Notes: generated by a model from the sequence alone, not told the origin. A stretch of 62,361 nt of DNA from an uncultured cyanobacterium (GCA_903848645.1 CAINGU010000044.1:1-62361); one strand, 5' to 3'; counted from the stretch's first letter, positions 10,501 through 17,355 are shown. Numbers and translations are program-made.

Positions 10501-10928
10501 TCTAATCTTTGCTCAATTAAATTTGCTGGAAATAAGCCATTGAGTAAGTGTGTATTTAAAGATTGGTCAGCAGCATTATCACGTCTAACTTTAGTTTTCC
10601 CTTCGGCTTCTCGTTTTTCATCAATTTCATCAAAGAATTTCCCACCTTTAGCAGTGACACCAATAGCTATTTTTAGCAAATTTGGTAACACATATTCGCT
10701 AAAGTCTGCCATGACTTGATCATGAGGATTTTCAGCTTGTATTGCTTCTCTTAATAATTTGAGTGTGAGTAATTGTCCTTTAGTTTCAATAGTTCTGTCA
10801 TGATCTCCATCAAAACCAAAATCACCCGATAACCAATCATCATCTGAGGTTTCAGAATTAGAATTATCTTCTATCTGTAAGAGTGATAGTTGTTGATATT
10901 CGTTTGAAGATTTATTTTTTTTAGCCAT
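7575..10928 (-). CDS. cas10d: type I-D large subunit and nuclease Cas10d (Csc3)
   Basis: An 1117-aa protein, the signature of type I-D. An N-terminal HD nuclease domain is visible: SLNTHLLNG supplies an early His (about residue 127) and GFILHDFEKF supplies the HD pair (H168-D169). In this subtype the HD nuclease is carried here and not on Cas3. The rest is the diverged Cas10-like palm and C-terminal helical region, with no GGDD cyclase motif that I can see. It is translated 50 bp after the DUF1016 gene and precedes csc2 and csc1, so these four genes look like one operon. Confidence 0.95.
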   Translation of the reverse strand: MAKKNKSSNEYQQLSLLQIEDNSNSETSDDDWLSGDFGFDGDHDRTIETKGQLLTLKLLREAIQAENPHDQVMADFSEYVLPNLLKIAIGVTAKGGKFFDEIDEKREAEGKTKVRRDNAADQSLNTHLLNGLFPANLIEQRLEKLDTTVKRLVKDKERRLVIAGFILHDFEKFPDAPEECRKLPLDEHRKIIDEKVKQLGLDKFINPDNPEVYQEYIDDLLCMAYNAQRRWDTNWNFSEFGLNPVLKDRTIRSLCDLTRLADLLSSIIKHPQDAENRALNEILHSLSDGKLKFTYHHIAENRGVLTNVVNNAVIEAHTNLNTAENTYYQPLLYLPTGVIYLALRDAPPISPETLPDLVVNKIKSLCAGQLKLRQTGFGRDGKGMKYAEYYNLFFESPGLMQVGLDATLRILNPNKPSVAKSRSENLVKFQKQNVLSVDYDFKFDDSIRIDQIAEFGDLITRKIWDEIVNKIETERKKDKKLPEVPNFDLTHKVAEFWNLTEYLPQVREIQRINESLKEQKLKGNTGGVPYEWYYLAAKYLEKHPGIEDVRENCQQVIYYLTDLISPILAQYQLPDGWDDLRLWVSRVVMLPHTNKLTSVTTEIDNFINELTNYNAAKKSGRGKQLICSISHSAYTVTEQMESAVLFTPQVYTNKQMLGGSNAKRNISSIAGVEMMLRQILMNQTQAVGKRFEDGKYRYLYFYPTYYFTPETNKFLQKAYMNIAQTRFDTSIRNHFISKDLQIDLGKENYQSVDSFLIDENLDSEKDRTFKLSYPEDQPLTFYFMALPPGRDSTDTESWVMPSWLAFAFPMILDVKTVVSESPIPPFNDGTEFEETVFLDSAPHAFCTLVKTDRFRLDYILEGWEEYGIQYPAPLNVLTAAYAIHLDVNARQGKTGYDANWGKFTELAKDFETSSLYVFAYLNKWVRNQGVETARIEKIKLYTYHFYPCFDPYTKFDSTKEELIVEEKSTLNHPKKLTELYRRFYRANKRFNPKSNAVLKPIEIASTTILKADSSVFDGETLIIAVAAEVFKLMDRVHSSTAEGRWMMNKREEERQAVLEFANYFVVEVFEKSFASDRARLAGRQLNLIRDTCEFLYRLEDDKENAGKTKSEDDDNQP

Positions 10929-10977
10929 TATCTTATTTCCATGACATTAAATAGTTTATTGATTGGAAGTAAAATTT

Positions 10978-11997
10978 TTATTCAAATCCTTCTAGCAATT
11001 TAGCAACTTGTGCTGGATCAGGAAGTTGATTTTTTAGTTCTTGAGGTAATTGAGAAACTATCTGATAAGTGGCTACACCAATGGGTTTATTAGAATCTTT
11101 GAGTGCATATTCCACAATAGTTCTCTGTTTAGATTTACAAAGAATAATGCCAATAGAAGGATTTTCATCTGGTAACTTTACCGTGTTATCTAAAACAGAT
11201 AGATAAAATTGCATTTTGCCAACATATTCAGGTAAAAATTTACCAATTTTTAATTCTATTGCCACCAAACACTTTAAACGGCGATGATATAATAGAATAT
11301 CTATAAAATATTCTTCATCATCAATTTCTAAGCGATATTGACTACCAATAAAAGCAAATAAACCACCCATTTCTTGTAAGAATGGTTCAACTCTTGTCAA
11401 AATTGCTTGTTCTAGCTGTCTTTCGCTATGTTCATCTGCTAATTCCAGAAAATCAAAAGTATATTCATCTTTAACAGCTAGTTTTAATTGGTTACGTATC
11501 TCTGTTGGAACTGTTTGATCAAAGTTAGTTTGATTGAGCAGAGTTTTTTGATATGTTTGATTTTCAATTTGGTGAATTAAAACATTTTTTGTCCAACCAA
11601 ATTTACGAGTCATCTTAATATAAAATTCTCGTTCTAAATCATCTTTACATTTTTCTAAAATGACTATATTGTGAGTCCATCCAATTTCTGCCACCAATGG
11701 TGGCAGAATTTCTTGAGAGTGGTAAGTTAGGTAAAAATCTCGCATTCTCCAAATATTGCGAGTAGAAAAACCACTAATACCTGGAAACTCTGCTTGTAAG
11801 TCTTTTGCTAACTGTTCTACGACTGATTTACCCCAATTAACATTCTGTTGTCGGGTAACAATCATCTTGCCAATATCCCAGTAAAGGTTAATCATTTCTC
11901 GATTAACTGCTTTGAGAGCATCGTATTGGGCTGCACGAATTCGTTGTTGTACTTCCATAAGTAGATGTCTGTAATCATCAGCAATGGGGTTATTCAT
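10978..11997 (-). CDS. DUF1016 / YhcG-type PD-(D/E)XK nuclease
   Basis: A 339-aa protein from the ATG at 11997 (a TTG at 12009 is also in frame). The N-terminal half carries the DUF1016 N-terminal domain (NREMINLYWDIGKMIV, GFSTRNIWRMRDFY). The C-terminal half is a nuclease of the PD-(D/E)XK fold, with YFIDILLYHRRL giving the catalytic Asp and VAIELKIGKF giving the E-x-K pair. The protein is full length for the family. Such proteins occur as orphan nucleases and in restriction or defence islands. It lies between cas3 and cas10d in the same orientation, 49 bp before cas10d, so it is probably transcribed with the effector. Whether it contributes to immunity is inference from position. Confidence 0.9.
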   Translation of the reverse strand: MNNPIADDYRHLLMEVQQRIRAAQYDALKAVNREMINLYWDIGKMIVTRQQNVNWGKSVVEQLAKDLQAEFPGISGFSTRNIWRMRDFYLTYHSQEILPPLVAEIGWTHNIVILEKCKDDLEREFYIKMTRKFGWTKNVLIHQIENQTYQKTLLNQTNFDQTVPTEIRNQLKLAVKDEYTFDFLELADEHSERQLEQAILTRVEPFLQEMGGLFAFIGSQYRLEIDDEEYFIDILLYHRRLKCLVAIELKIGKFLPEYVGKMQFYLSVLDNTVKLPDENPSIGIILCKSKQRTIVEYALKDSNKPIGVATYQIVSQLPQELKNQLPDPAQVAKLLEGFE

Positions 11998-12288
11998 GAT
12001 CAACTTCAATTTATCAATATCCCTAAGTTGAGTGCTTTATGTGATTGAGAAGAAAGAGGGAAACTTGACTAAAACTAATTGCCTTAAGATTTGGTGTTAT
12101 CCCTAGATGCTTTTGCTTGAAGCTATCTGGGATTTTATAAGTGACTTGATCAACCATCAGTAACAAAACTGTTGGGGATTGAGATTACTTACGCCTGAAC
12201 TTAATGCCGCAAGCTACTAATAAGCTTCCCTCTGTTATAGGAAATTCTTAGTTAAAGCAAAAAATCTCCTATATAGAGTCAATATCAG
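11998..12288. other. intergenic region with hairpin and guide-like relic
   Basis: There is no gene here. An imperfect hairpin with ATCCC and GGGAT arms lies at 12099-12133. Bases 12178-12215 resemble the handle and guide of the mini-array at 12745: GATTGAGAT, then 23 of 26 bases matching the guide. The region lies upstream of DUF1016-cas10d and may hold an additional promoter, but I see no convincing one. Confidence 0.5.
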
Positions 12289-12495
12289 TTAAAATTGTGG
12301 CAAGCGATACCTATGTTTAAGACCTACTCGCTCTCTAATTATTGGGAAGCCTTTTTTATCACGAGCTTTATCCACAGCGTCTCCGAATCGCCAACCAACT
12401 TTATGGGGCTGGGCTAGTTCATCGCCCCAATGCCATTCGCCGTCTGATAATACTTCAATCAACATATCAACCTTGGTCTTCTTACGTTTTTGCAT
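12289..12495 (-). CDS. 68-aa winged-helix-like small protein in cas operon
   Basis: This small basic protein has helix-turn-helix-like character: KVDMLIEVLSDGEWHWGDEL, then WRFGDAVDKARDKKGFPIIR and a C-terminal RYRLPQF wing. The overall pattern resembles the small winged-helix folds often seen next to mobile or defence genes, but I cannot name a family. It is read toward DUF1016 and cas10d and is the first annotated gene of that operon. The target of the mini-crRNA at 12745-12837 lies about 115-140 bp upstream of its start. It could be the regulated toxin or an auxiliary regulator; this is inference. Confidence 0.7.
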   Translation of the reverse strand: MQKRKKTKVDMLIEVLSDGEWHWGDELAQPHKVGWRFGDAVDKARDKKGFPIIRERVGLKHRYRLPQF

Positions 12496-12502
12496 TTTCT
12501 TG

Positions 12503-12574
12503 TCATTGAAGAAAGTTTACATACCACTCATTAAGACTAATAGTTCGTTTCACTACCAGCCTGTCCAAGTGCAT
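12503..12574 (-). CDS. possible 23-aa mini-ORF behind the guided promoter
   Basis: This ATG-to-TGA frame of 23 codons (MHLDRLVVKRTIS and so on) ends 7 bp before the start of the 68-aa gene. It has no clear Shine-Dalgarno and no recognisable homology. It is listed because crRNA-repressed toxins of the CreT type are tiny ORFs or RNAs in exactly this position, between a guide-matched promoter and cas genes. It may equally be untranslated leader. Confidence 0.2.
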   Translation of the reverse strand: MHLDRLVVKRTISLNEWYVNFLQ

Positions 12575-12599
12575 AATCAGAAACTAACTTAAGCGATAG

Positions 12600-12660
12600 C
12601 CGATTGCAAGCCAGTAAGTTAAAGACTTATTTAACCATTTTAATTATAAGTCAAATAAGT
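12600..12660 (-). promoter_or_regulatory. promoter with PAM-flanked match to the mini-crRNA guide
   Basis: Read on the minus strand, a TATAAT hexamer (12648-12643) is followed by GTT (12635-12633) and AAATAAGTCT (12632-12623). GTN is the reported type I-D PAM. The ten bases match the first ten guide bases of the mini-array (AAATACGTCT) except at position 6, which is the position type I effectors do not read. After a one-base bulge the match continues with AACTTACTGGC (12620-12610). A TTGACT hexamer lies at 12654-12649, and 9-bp arms GACTTATTT and AAATAAGTC flank the site. Binding would cover the start of transcription toward the 68-aa gene and the effector operon. Confidence 0.6.
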
Positions 12661-12744
12661 CAGGACTTAATCGTAGTTACTAGACCAATCTGCTATTCTC
12701 AGATCAGATGGAGATTCACCCTCTTTATGCGGTGAAATATTAAA

Positions 12745-12837
12745 TCCCTATTAGGGATTGAAATAAATACGTCTGAACTTACTGGCGCAAGCTTTTTCTC
12801 CATCGCATCAACCAAAATCCCTATTAGGGATCGTAAC
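12745..12837 (+). ncRNA. degenerate repeat-spacer-repeat unit (candidate CreA/CreR-like guide RNA)
   Basis: Two solitary repeat ends lie on the plus strand. At 12745-12764 the hairpin TCCCTATTAGGGA is followed by ATTGAAAT (19 of 20 bases as in the array repeat). At 12818-12837 the same hairpin is followed by ATCGTAAC (18 of 20). The two handle ends are 73 bp apart, the array period, implying a 36-nt guide at 12765-12800. The first 17 repeat bases are not conserved in either copy. The hairpin that Cas6 needs is intact in both. The unit overlaps the 3' edge of cas3 in antisense. A possible extended -10 (TGCTATTCT, 12691-12699) lies upstream. Confidence 0.65.
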
Positions 12838-12838
12838 T

Positions 12839-15016
12839 TCAAGCAATCCATATCTCATCTCCTTTGCTTTTAAACGTATAAGCAAGCGTATCCAGCAGCA
12901 ACGCAGATTGACCAAAGGCTATGGAATAGGGCTGAGTTGCTTCATGAATACTGTACTGGTCACTGATAGGATAAAGTTGAAAGTGCATAGGTAGCCTTAA
13001 CCGCATCCGCACTTCAGCAACTGGACGACGAATTACATAACAAACTAACCCCTCTTTTTTCAGCTTTTTATCAATTTGACCTATCCAAGTATTATCTGGT
13101 TGCCATACTCCCACTCCTGTTAAAACCTGTACTTTCCAAGCGTCAGCTATGGGTTGCAAGTCTCCAGAATAGGTAAATTTCCAGTTCAACCGTTCCTCAC
13201 GGTAGGAACGCAACTTGATAAATGCGAGACAATGAGCAAATCTACCTTTAGCTATGGGTTGTCCAGTCCGTTGGGCAGTTTCTTTTAATGTCCGTATAAA
13301 TCCTGCTTCCGTCCACATTTCTATTTCTAAGTTGCTTAAAATTCCTGGTAAATCATAAGTTTTAAATCTTTCTGCTTCGTTAATTTCTGTTAAGTCATAT
13401 AACCCACATTGCAAAGGACTAGAACCACGAAAACTTGCTGCATCTTCAGCAATGGGATTTCCTGATTTACCTGACATTTCTTTCCAGTTTTTAGCCCATC
13501 CTGTAATATGTCCAGCTTGTGATTTTAAACTTGTATTAAATACTTGTTCACAGGCTGTTTGGAACTTTTCTCGACTTTGAGCATACTGTTGTTTAATAGT
13601 GCGATCGCTCAGTTTACAACATAACCAAAATGACTGCACAGCACCCCAACGGCGGTAATAGCCATGAAAATCATTGATTTTACGATATTGCTCTTTTATA
13701 GTTTGTTGTAAAAATGGACGATCATAAATATTATCAACTTGTAATGGTGGTGAATCTGTTTGAAATAAACGCTCAACTAAAAACTTAGGAACTAAAGCAT
13801 AAGCTATGAAATTATCAAACTTAATTTCTTGACCATTTTTCTCATATCCATCATGTCTTCCTAATCTTCCTAATCGTTGAATAAAGTTACCAGAATCTGA
13901 TGATTCAAAAATTAGAAAGTTAATTTTAAAATCAACTCCCACATCTATTGTACTTGTACCTAAAATTAAATCAGCCGACAAACTTAACTCTTTCTCTCCT
14001 TTACTTGATAAACCTGTATTTTCCCCCACTGTTAAATTATGCGGTTTTAAAATTTCTTGAAAAAATGGAGTTAGTCGCTTAACTGCTGCAATTGAATTAA
14101 GAATAATTGCACCTTTACTTCCTGGATATTTTTGAAACTGAGATACAATTAAATCACTATTGGCTTTTAACCAAGTTTCCGAAGCTTTAAAACTCGGTTC
14201 TAAAGGCATAAAATTAAGTGAAATTTTTCCTGATACCTGTCGCCATTTTTCGAACTTAAGTTGCACTTCTTGTTCTAGATTACCAGGAAATTGATATTTA
14301 TTTTCTTCTAGAGGATTTATTTCTTGACAACGAAATCCGGCTATTTCTAATCTGCTGATTAAATCTTTATCTGGTGTAGCTGAAAGAAAGAGAAACTTTT
14401 TCCGGCGATTTGTACAATGAATTAACAGCATGGTGTTAATTACACTGGCAATTTGCGGGGCTGTAAAAACATGAAATTCATCAAAAATAAATAAATCGAA
14501 GTCTTTATCAATCCTATTCCATAATTTATCAGGACTATCACCATAAATTATATAAGCTCCTCGATGTAAATAATGAAAAATATCAGGGTTAGTTAATATT
14601 ACTTCTCTTTGATTAGCGAGACTTGCGATTGCTGCACCTTTTTTTAATCCTTCATTTTCTGCATAAATTTCTAAATCAGCACCACTCAATCTAACTACAC
14701 GCGGTTGATTTTCTGGTTTAAATATATCAATATATCCTTGAATTTGTTTTTCTTGATCACGCGCTAATTCATTAGTTGGATAAAGTCCAATCGCGGAAAA
14801 TTCACCTTGAAGAACTTCTAAATAAGCTGCTAAACTTTTACCATCCCCAGTCATTGCAGTGTTGAAAACTACGTCAATATTTGAATTGCGTAAGGCTTTT
14901 AAAGTTTCTAATTGATGCCAAGATAAAGACCAACCATCTGGTAATTTAACCCCATCAGGTGTGGGGACTGTTTGAGAATAAACAGCTTTGAGTTTAATAC
15001 TGTAATTTTCTGACAT
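12839..15016 (-). CDS. cas3: type I-D CRISPR helicase Cas3 (Cas3', no HD domain)
   Basis: A 725-aa superfamily 2 helicase. Motif I is TGDGKS (residues 57-61), motif II is DEFH (179-182), motif III is SAT (212-214), and motif VI is QRLGRLGRH. No N-terminal HD nuclease is present, which is normal for type I-D because Cas10d carries it. It would be recruited to the R-loop formed by Csc1/Csc2/Cas10d. It starts at the ATG at 15016, divergent from the WYL regulator at 15170. The stop codon directly abuts the second degenerate repeat of the mini-array. Confidence 0.94.
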   Translation of the reverse strand: MSENYSIKLKAVYSQTVPTPDGVKLPDGWSLSWHQLETLKALRNSNIDVVFNTAMTGDGKSLAAYLEVLQGEFSAIGLYPTNELARDQEKQIQGYIDIFKPENQPRVVRLSGADLEIYAENEGLKKGAAIASLANQREVILTNPDIFHYLHRGAYIIYGDSPDKLWNRIDKDFDLFIFDEFHVFTAPQIASVINTMLLIHCTNRRKKFLFLSATPDKDLISRLEIAGFRCQEINPLEENKYQFPGNLEQEVQLKFEKWRQVSGKISLNFMPLEPSFKASETWLKANSDLIVSQFQKYPGSKGAIILNSIAAVKRLTPFFQEILKPHNLTVGENTGLSSKGEKELSLSADLILGTSTIDVGVDFKINFLIFESSDSGNFIQRLGRLGRHDGYEKNGQEIKFDNFIAYALVPKFLVERLFQTDSPPLQVDNIYDRPFLQQTIKEQYRKINDFHGYYRRWGAVQSFWLCCKLSDRTIKQQYAQSREKFQTACEQVFNTSLKSQAGHITGWAKNWKEMSGKSGNPIAEDAASFRGSSPLQCGLYDLTEINEAERFKTYDLPGILSNLEIEMWTEAGFIRTLKETAQRTGQPIAKGRFAHCLAFIKLRSYREERLNWKFTYSGDLQPIADAWKVQVLTGVGVWQPDNTWIGQIDKKLKKEGLVCYVIRRPVAEVRMRLRLPMHFQLYPISDQYSIHEATQPYSIAFGQSALLLDTLAYTFKSKGDEIWIA

Positions 15017-15040
15017 ACCCTTAATAACTGATTTTAATTT

Positions 15041-15070
15041 CTCGCGCTATTGGTGCGAGTTTTTGTTTTT
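15041..15070 (+). terminator. hairpin plus T-run in the cas3 leader
   Basis: CTCGC and GCGAG arms (15041-15045, 15055-15059) are followed by TTTTTGTTTTTT on the plus strand, so the structure looks like an intrinsic terminator for transcripts antisense to cas3. On the cas3 transcript it would instead be a 5' UTR hairpin about 25 nt before the start codon. Confidence 0.45.
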
Positions 15071-15081
15071 TACTTAAAAAT

Positions 15082-15163
15082 TGTCCGTAACTCCTTGTTA
15101 AAATCTATAATGACACCGAAAATAAAAGTTGACAAGAGAAAATAAGTATAAAGTACACGGACA
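15082..15163. promoter_or_regulatory. inverted repeat in the cas3/WYL divergent promoter
   Basis: TGTCCGT at 15082-15088 and ACGGACA at 15157-15163 form widely spaced inverted half-sites in the 153-bp region between cas3 and the WYL regulator. They are a plausible operator for that regulator acting on both genes. The right half-site lies only 6 bp before the regulator's ATG. Confidence 0.4.
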
Positions 15164-15169
15164 CTTATA

Positions 15170-16042
15170 ATGAGTCGAAAAGGTCAGTCTATTACCCTGT
15201 CAGTATCAGAACGCGACAAAGCCGAACTAGAAGCGATCGCCCTAGAATTCGGGATGATGTGGGGGGATGATCCCAATATCTCCAAACTCATCAAAGCGAT
15301 CGCTCAACATGAGTTAATCATCGGCAAAAATCATGATTGGCAGGAATCACGTATCCGCGCCTTACATTGTTGTATAGGTGCATTAACAGACATTGGACAA
15401 GTGGAACAAGCGCAGATTATCGCCAATTTGTTACTTGAACGCAGTGAATTGTCCATACCAATGCGAAAAGAAATTGAAGGGGTTTTAAATAATTCACTTC
15501 CATCTTGGCGGTTACAAATTGACCACTATATCTTGCGTCAACAACCGTTTCAACTTTCCTATCAAGATGCAACAGAAAGAATATTAAATTATACGGTTCA
15601 CTATGCTAAGATTAGCCCCCATGAAAAACGCCTATATCTTGATTGCTGGTGTGAGGAAACATTAAATAATCATGACATAGAAGAACTACAGCATAACTGG
15701 TGTTTTCGTTTAGACAGAATTAACGAAGCTGCTATTACGGAAATTGCTGGTAAATGGCGATCGCAGTTAGATCAAATAGATGTAGAAATGCACCTACTAA
15801 ACAACTTAGCTTTTGCCTATCAATCTAAACCAGAGGATAAAAGAGTTGAATGGATACCAGAAAAATCCCAGGTGAAGCGAGTGATTAGAGGAATATCTAA
15901 TACATTCTGGTTTATCCGGGAAATCATGCAGTATTCCTCTGATTGTATTGTAGTTTCACCGGAGGATGTGCGATCGCGCATTAAAGGAAAACTCATCAAT
16001 CTATGTCAAAATTATGACTTGACTGCATCATTCACAAGTTAA
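15170..16042 (+). CDS. WYL-domain transcriptional regulator of the cas locus
   Basis: A 290-aa protein. The N-terminus (SERDKAELEAIALEFGMMW, then NISKLIKAIAQHEL) looks like a short ribbon-helix-helix or helical DNA-binding segment. The central part is a WYL ligand-sensing domain (PFQLSYQDATERILNYTVHY, YLDCWCEE, CFRLDRI). The end is the WCX-like tail (FIREIMQYSSDCIVVSPEDVRSRIKGKL). Proteins of this type beside type I-D cas3 genes in cyanobacteria are known or proposed cas repressors. Divergence from cas3 and the inverted half-sites between them support that role here. The ATG at 15170 is used. Confidence 0.85.
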   Translation: MSRKGQSITLSVSERDKAELEAIALEFGMMWGDDPNISKLIKAIAQHELIIGKNHDWQESRIRALHCCIGALTDIGQVEQAQIIANLLLERSELSIPMRKEIEGVLNNSLPSWRLQIDHYILRQQPFQLSYQDATERILNYTVHYAKISPHEKRLYLDCWCEETLNNHDIEELQHNWCFRLDRINEAAITEIAGKWRSQLDQIDVEMHLLNNLAFAYQSKPEDKRVEWIPEKSQVKRVIRGISNTFWFIREIMQYSSDCIVVSPEDVRSRIKGKLINLCQNYDLTASFTS

Positions 16043-16050
16043 TATCATTA

Positions 16051-16149
16051 CAGGTAATAGCCGAGGATTTGGAAATACCTTACACCACAGTAAAAACCTA
16101 CGTTAAATTAGCTCGTCGGATGCTCAAAGATACACAATCCAATATTTAA
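16051..16149 (+). pseudogene. helix-turn-helix fragment
   Basis: A 33-codon open stretch ending in TAA reads IAEDLEIPYTTVKTYVKLAR, a typical helix-turn-helix with a sigma-region-4 or LuxR-like recognition helix. It has no start and begins 6 bp after the WYL gene stop. It is the tail of some other, otherwise lost regulator or transposition protein. Confidence 0.5.
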
Positions 16150-16184
16150 CATTTTTCTGCTCATGGCAGCGGCAAAACTGCAAT

Positions 16185-16301
16185 GGGAGCAACGCGATTT
16201 TGTGAGGTCAGGAAAAAACGTGCTTTTTAGTACACTAACTACAGGCATTAATGAAAATCATTAATGGGACAAAATAAGCCTCACAAAATCGCGTTGCTCC
16301 C
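16185..16301. mobile_element. 117-bp element with 23-bp perfect inverted ends
   Basis: The 23 bases at 16185-16207 (beginning GGGAGCAACGCG) are exactly complementary to 16279-16301. The right end lies where the AIPR gene at 16302-16734 loses family similarity. I see no target duplication, so the insertion was probably followed by deletion of the rest of the gene. Inside are two CATTAATG palindromes (16246-16253, 16259-16266). Confidence 0.6.
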
Positions 16302-16734
16302 CTAAAGCTATATCTTTGGCTTCAGTTTCTTCTAGTCCAATGTGAATAGTAATTTTGACCCGTGCTTCGCTAACGTCATATTTGTAATTTTTAGCACTAT
16401 CAAAAGCTAAAACTGTGTGACCACCATTGATAACGCCATCGCTTCCACCCTCAGCAGCTTCTAAAACCTCTAGTTCCAGTTGTTTTTGGTCTCTACTAGG
16501 TTTGACTTTATTGGCACAGAGAACTATACCACTGTGACGCTCAAAGAATTTCTCTGGTTCGGTAGTGAGAGAGTCAAAGATTTGCCTGTATGTTGAACTT
16601 TTGCGGTTTGGTTCTCTGATGTTTGGTTCTAGAGGTAAGTCTGTAGGGAATGTATCTACATGGGCAGTAGCGATAATACAATCGGGTTTAGCATGGAAAT
16701 AATTGTCTACTTTAATAATCCAGTTTTTTGGCAT
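16261..16734 (-). pseudogene. truncated AIPR (abortive infection phage resistance) protein
   Basis: A 157-aa frame with the AIPR hallmark DGVINGGHTVLAF (about residues 99-111) and the following ARVKITIHIGLEETEAKDIALG, where family members continue with a GRNTS-like segment and several hundred more residues. Here the frame instead runs into the inverted end of a small element, reads EQRDFVRLILSH and stops. AIPR proteins are usually around 600 aa and are linked to phage defence near restriction or CRISPR loci. It is probably dead, although the start codon and N-terminal domain are intact. Confidence 0.7.
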
Positions 16735-16770
16735 GGTTGATTTTTCTTTTTAGTAATTATAAGGATAATG

Positions 16771-16941
16771 GGGCGCAAGACAATACTACTCGGTTAAGGA
16801 TTTTGACTTTTTCTTTGAAACAGGCAGAGGAGCAGGGAGAATGGCGCGGGGAGAGGAGTTTGCATTTTTTCTCCTGCCCCCTGCTCCCATGCAGTCTAAA
16901 CAAGGGATTTGGGCTTAACCGAGCAGTATTGGGGCGCAAGA
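16771..16941. mobile_element. 151-bp MITE with 10-bp target duplication
   Basis: The element spans 16781-16931. Its ends, CAATACTACTCGGTTAAG and CTTAACCGAGCAGTATTG, are inverted with one mismatch in 18. GGGCGCAAGA is directly repeated on both flanks (16771-16780, 16932-16941). The interior holds a purine-rich GGAGCAGGGAGAATGG stretch and its approximate complement, a pattern common in cyanobacterial small mobile repeats. No coding capacity. Confidence 0.75.
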
Positions 16942-16994
16942 GACTTCCAAATAAAAAATATTTCGTCGTTTTGAGAGCAAGTTTAGACTTAGGC

Positions 16995-17129
16995 TTACTG
17001 GGTGTGCGTTGTTTCAGCGGAAATGCATCTAAATTTTATTGACAAAATACCTTTGTATTCTAACTGCTGACGGAACTCATAAAAGCCCATGTCAGCTATA
17101 GCTTTAGACAACTTACCATTAGCTAACAT
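16995..17129 (-). pseudogene. TnpB (IS200/IS605 OrfB) fragment
   Basis: A 44-codon open stretch reads MLANGKLSKAIADMGFYEF followed by RQQLEYKGILS, the segment preceding the zinc-ribbon part of TnpB proteins. It then degrades into unrelated sequence and stops. Nothing else of the element is recognisable around it. Confidence 0.65.
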
Positions 17130-17355
17130 TCCTGATACATTTATTCAAAGCTAATCCTTGATTTTAAGCGTGCCTAGCCACTTCTGCGCGTTGTACCAGT
17201 ATTAGACGTTGTTGCTTGTTTACCTTGAGTTAGGTCTTGAATCTTAGTAGCATGAAGGGATTTTACAACAAAAACAAAATCAATATCTCCGACTTCTTAT
17301 TTGATGATGTTAATTAAATTATGAACCAATGATAGAAGTCGGGGATCTACTTTTT

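Noticed and set aside
12171-12215. Guide-matching site as a second bona fide target of the mini-crRNA
   Set aside because: Overall identity is high, but the PAM triplet is ATT and two of the first three seed bases mismatch; handle-like flanks would also mark it as self. Kept only as a relic or weak candidate.
16728-17042. 104-codon plus-strand ORF
   Set aside because: It runs through the MITE and its flanks, has low-complexity composition and no protein-like pattern.
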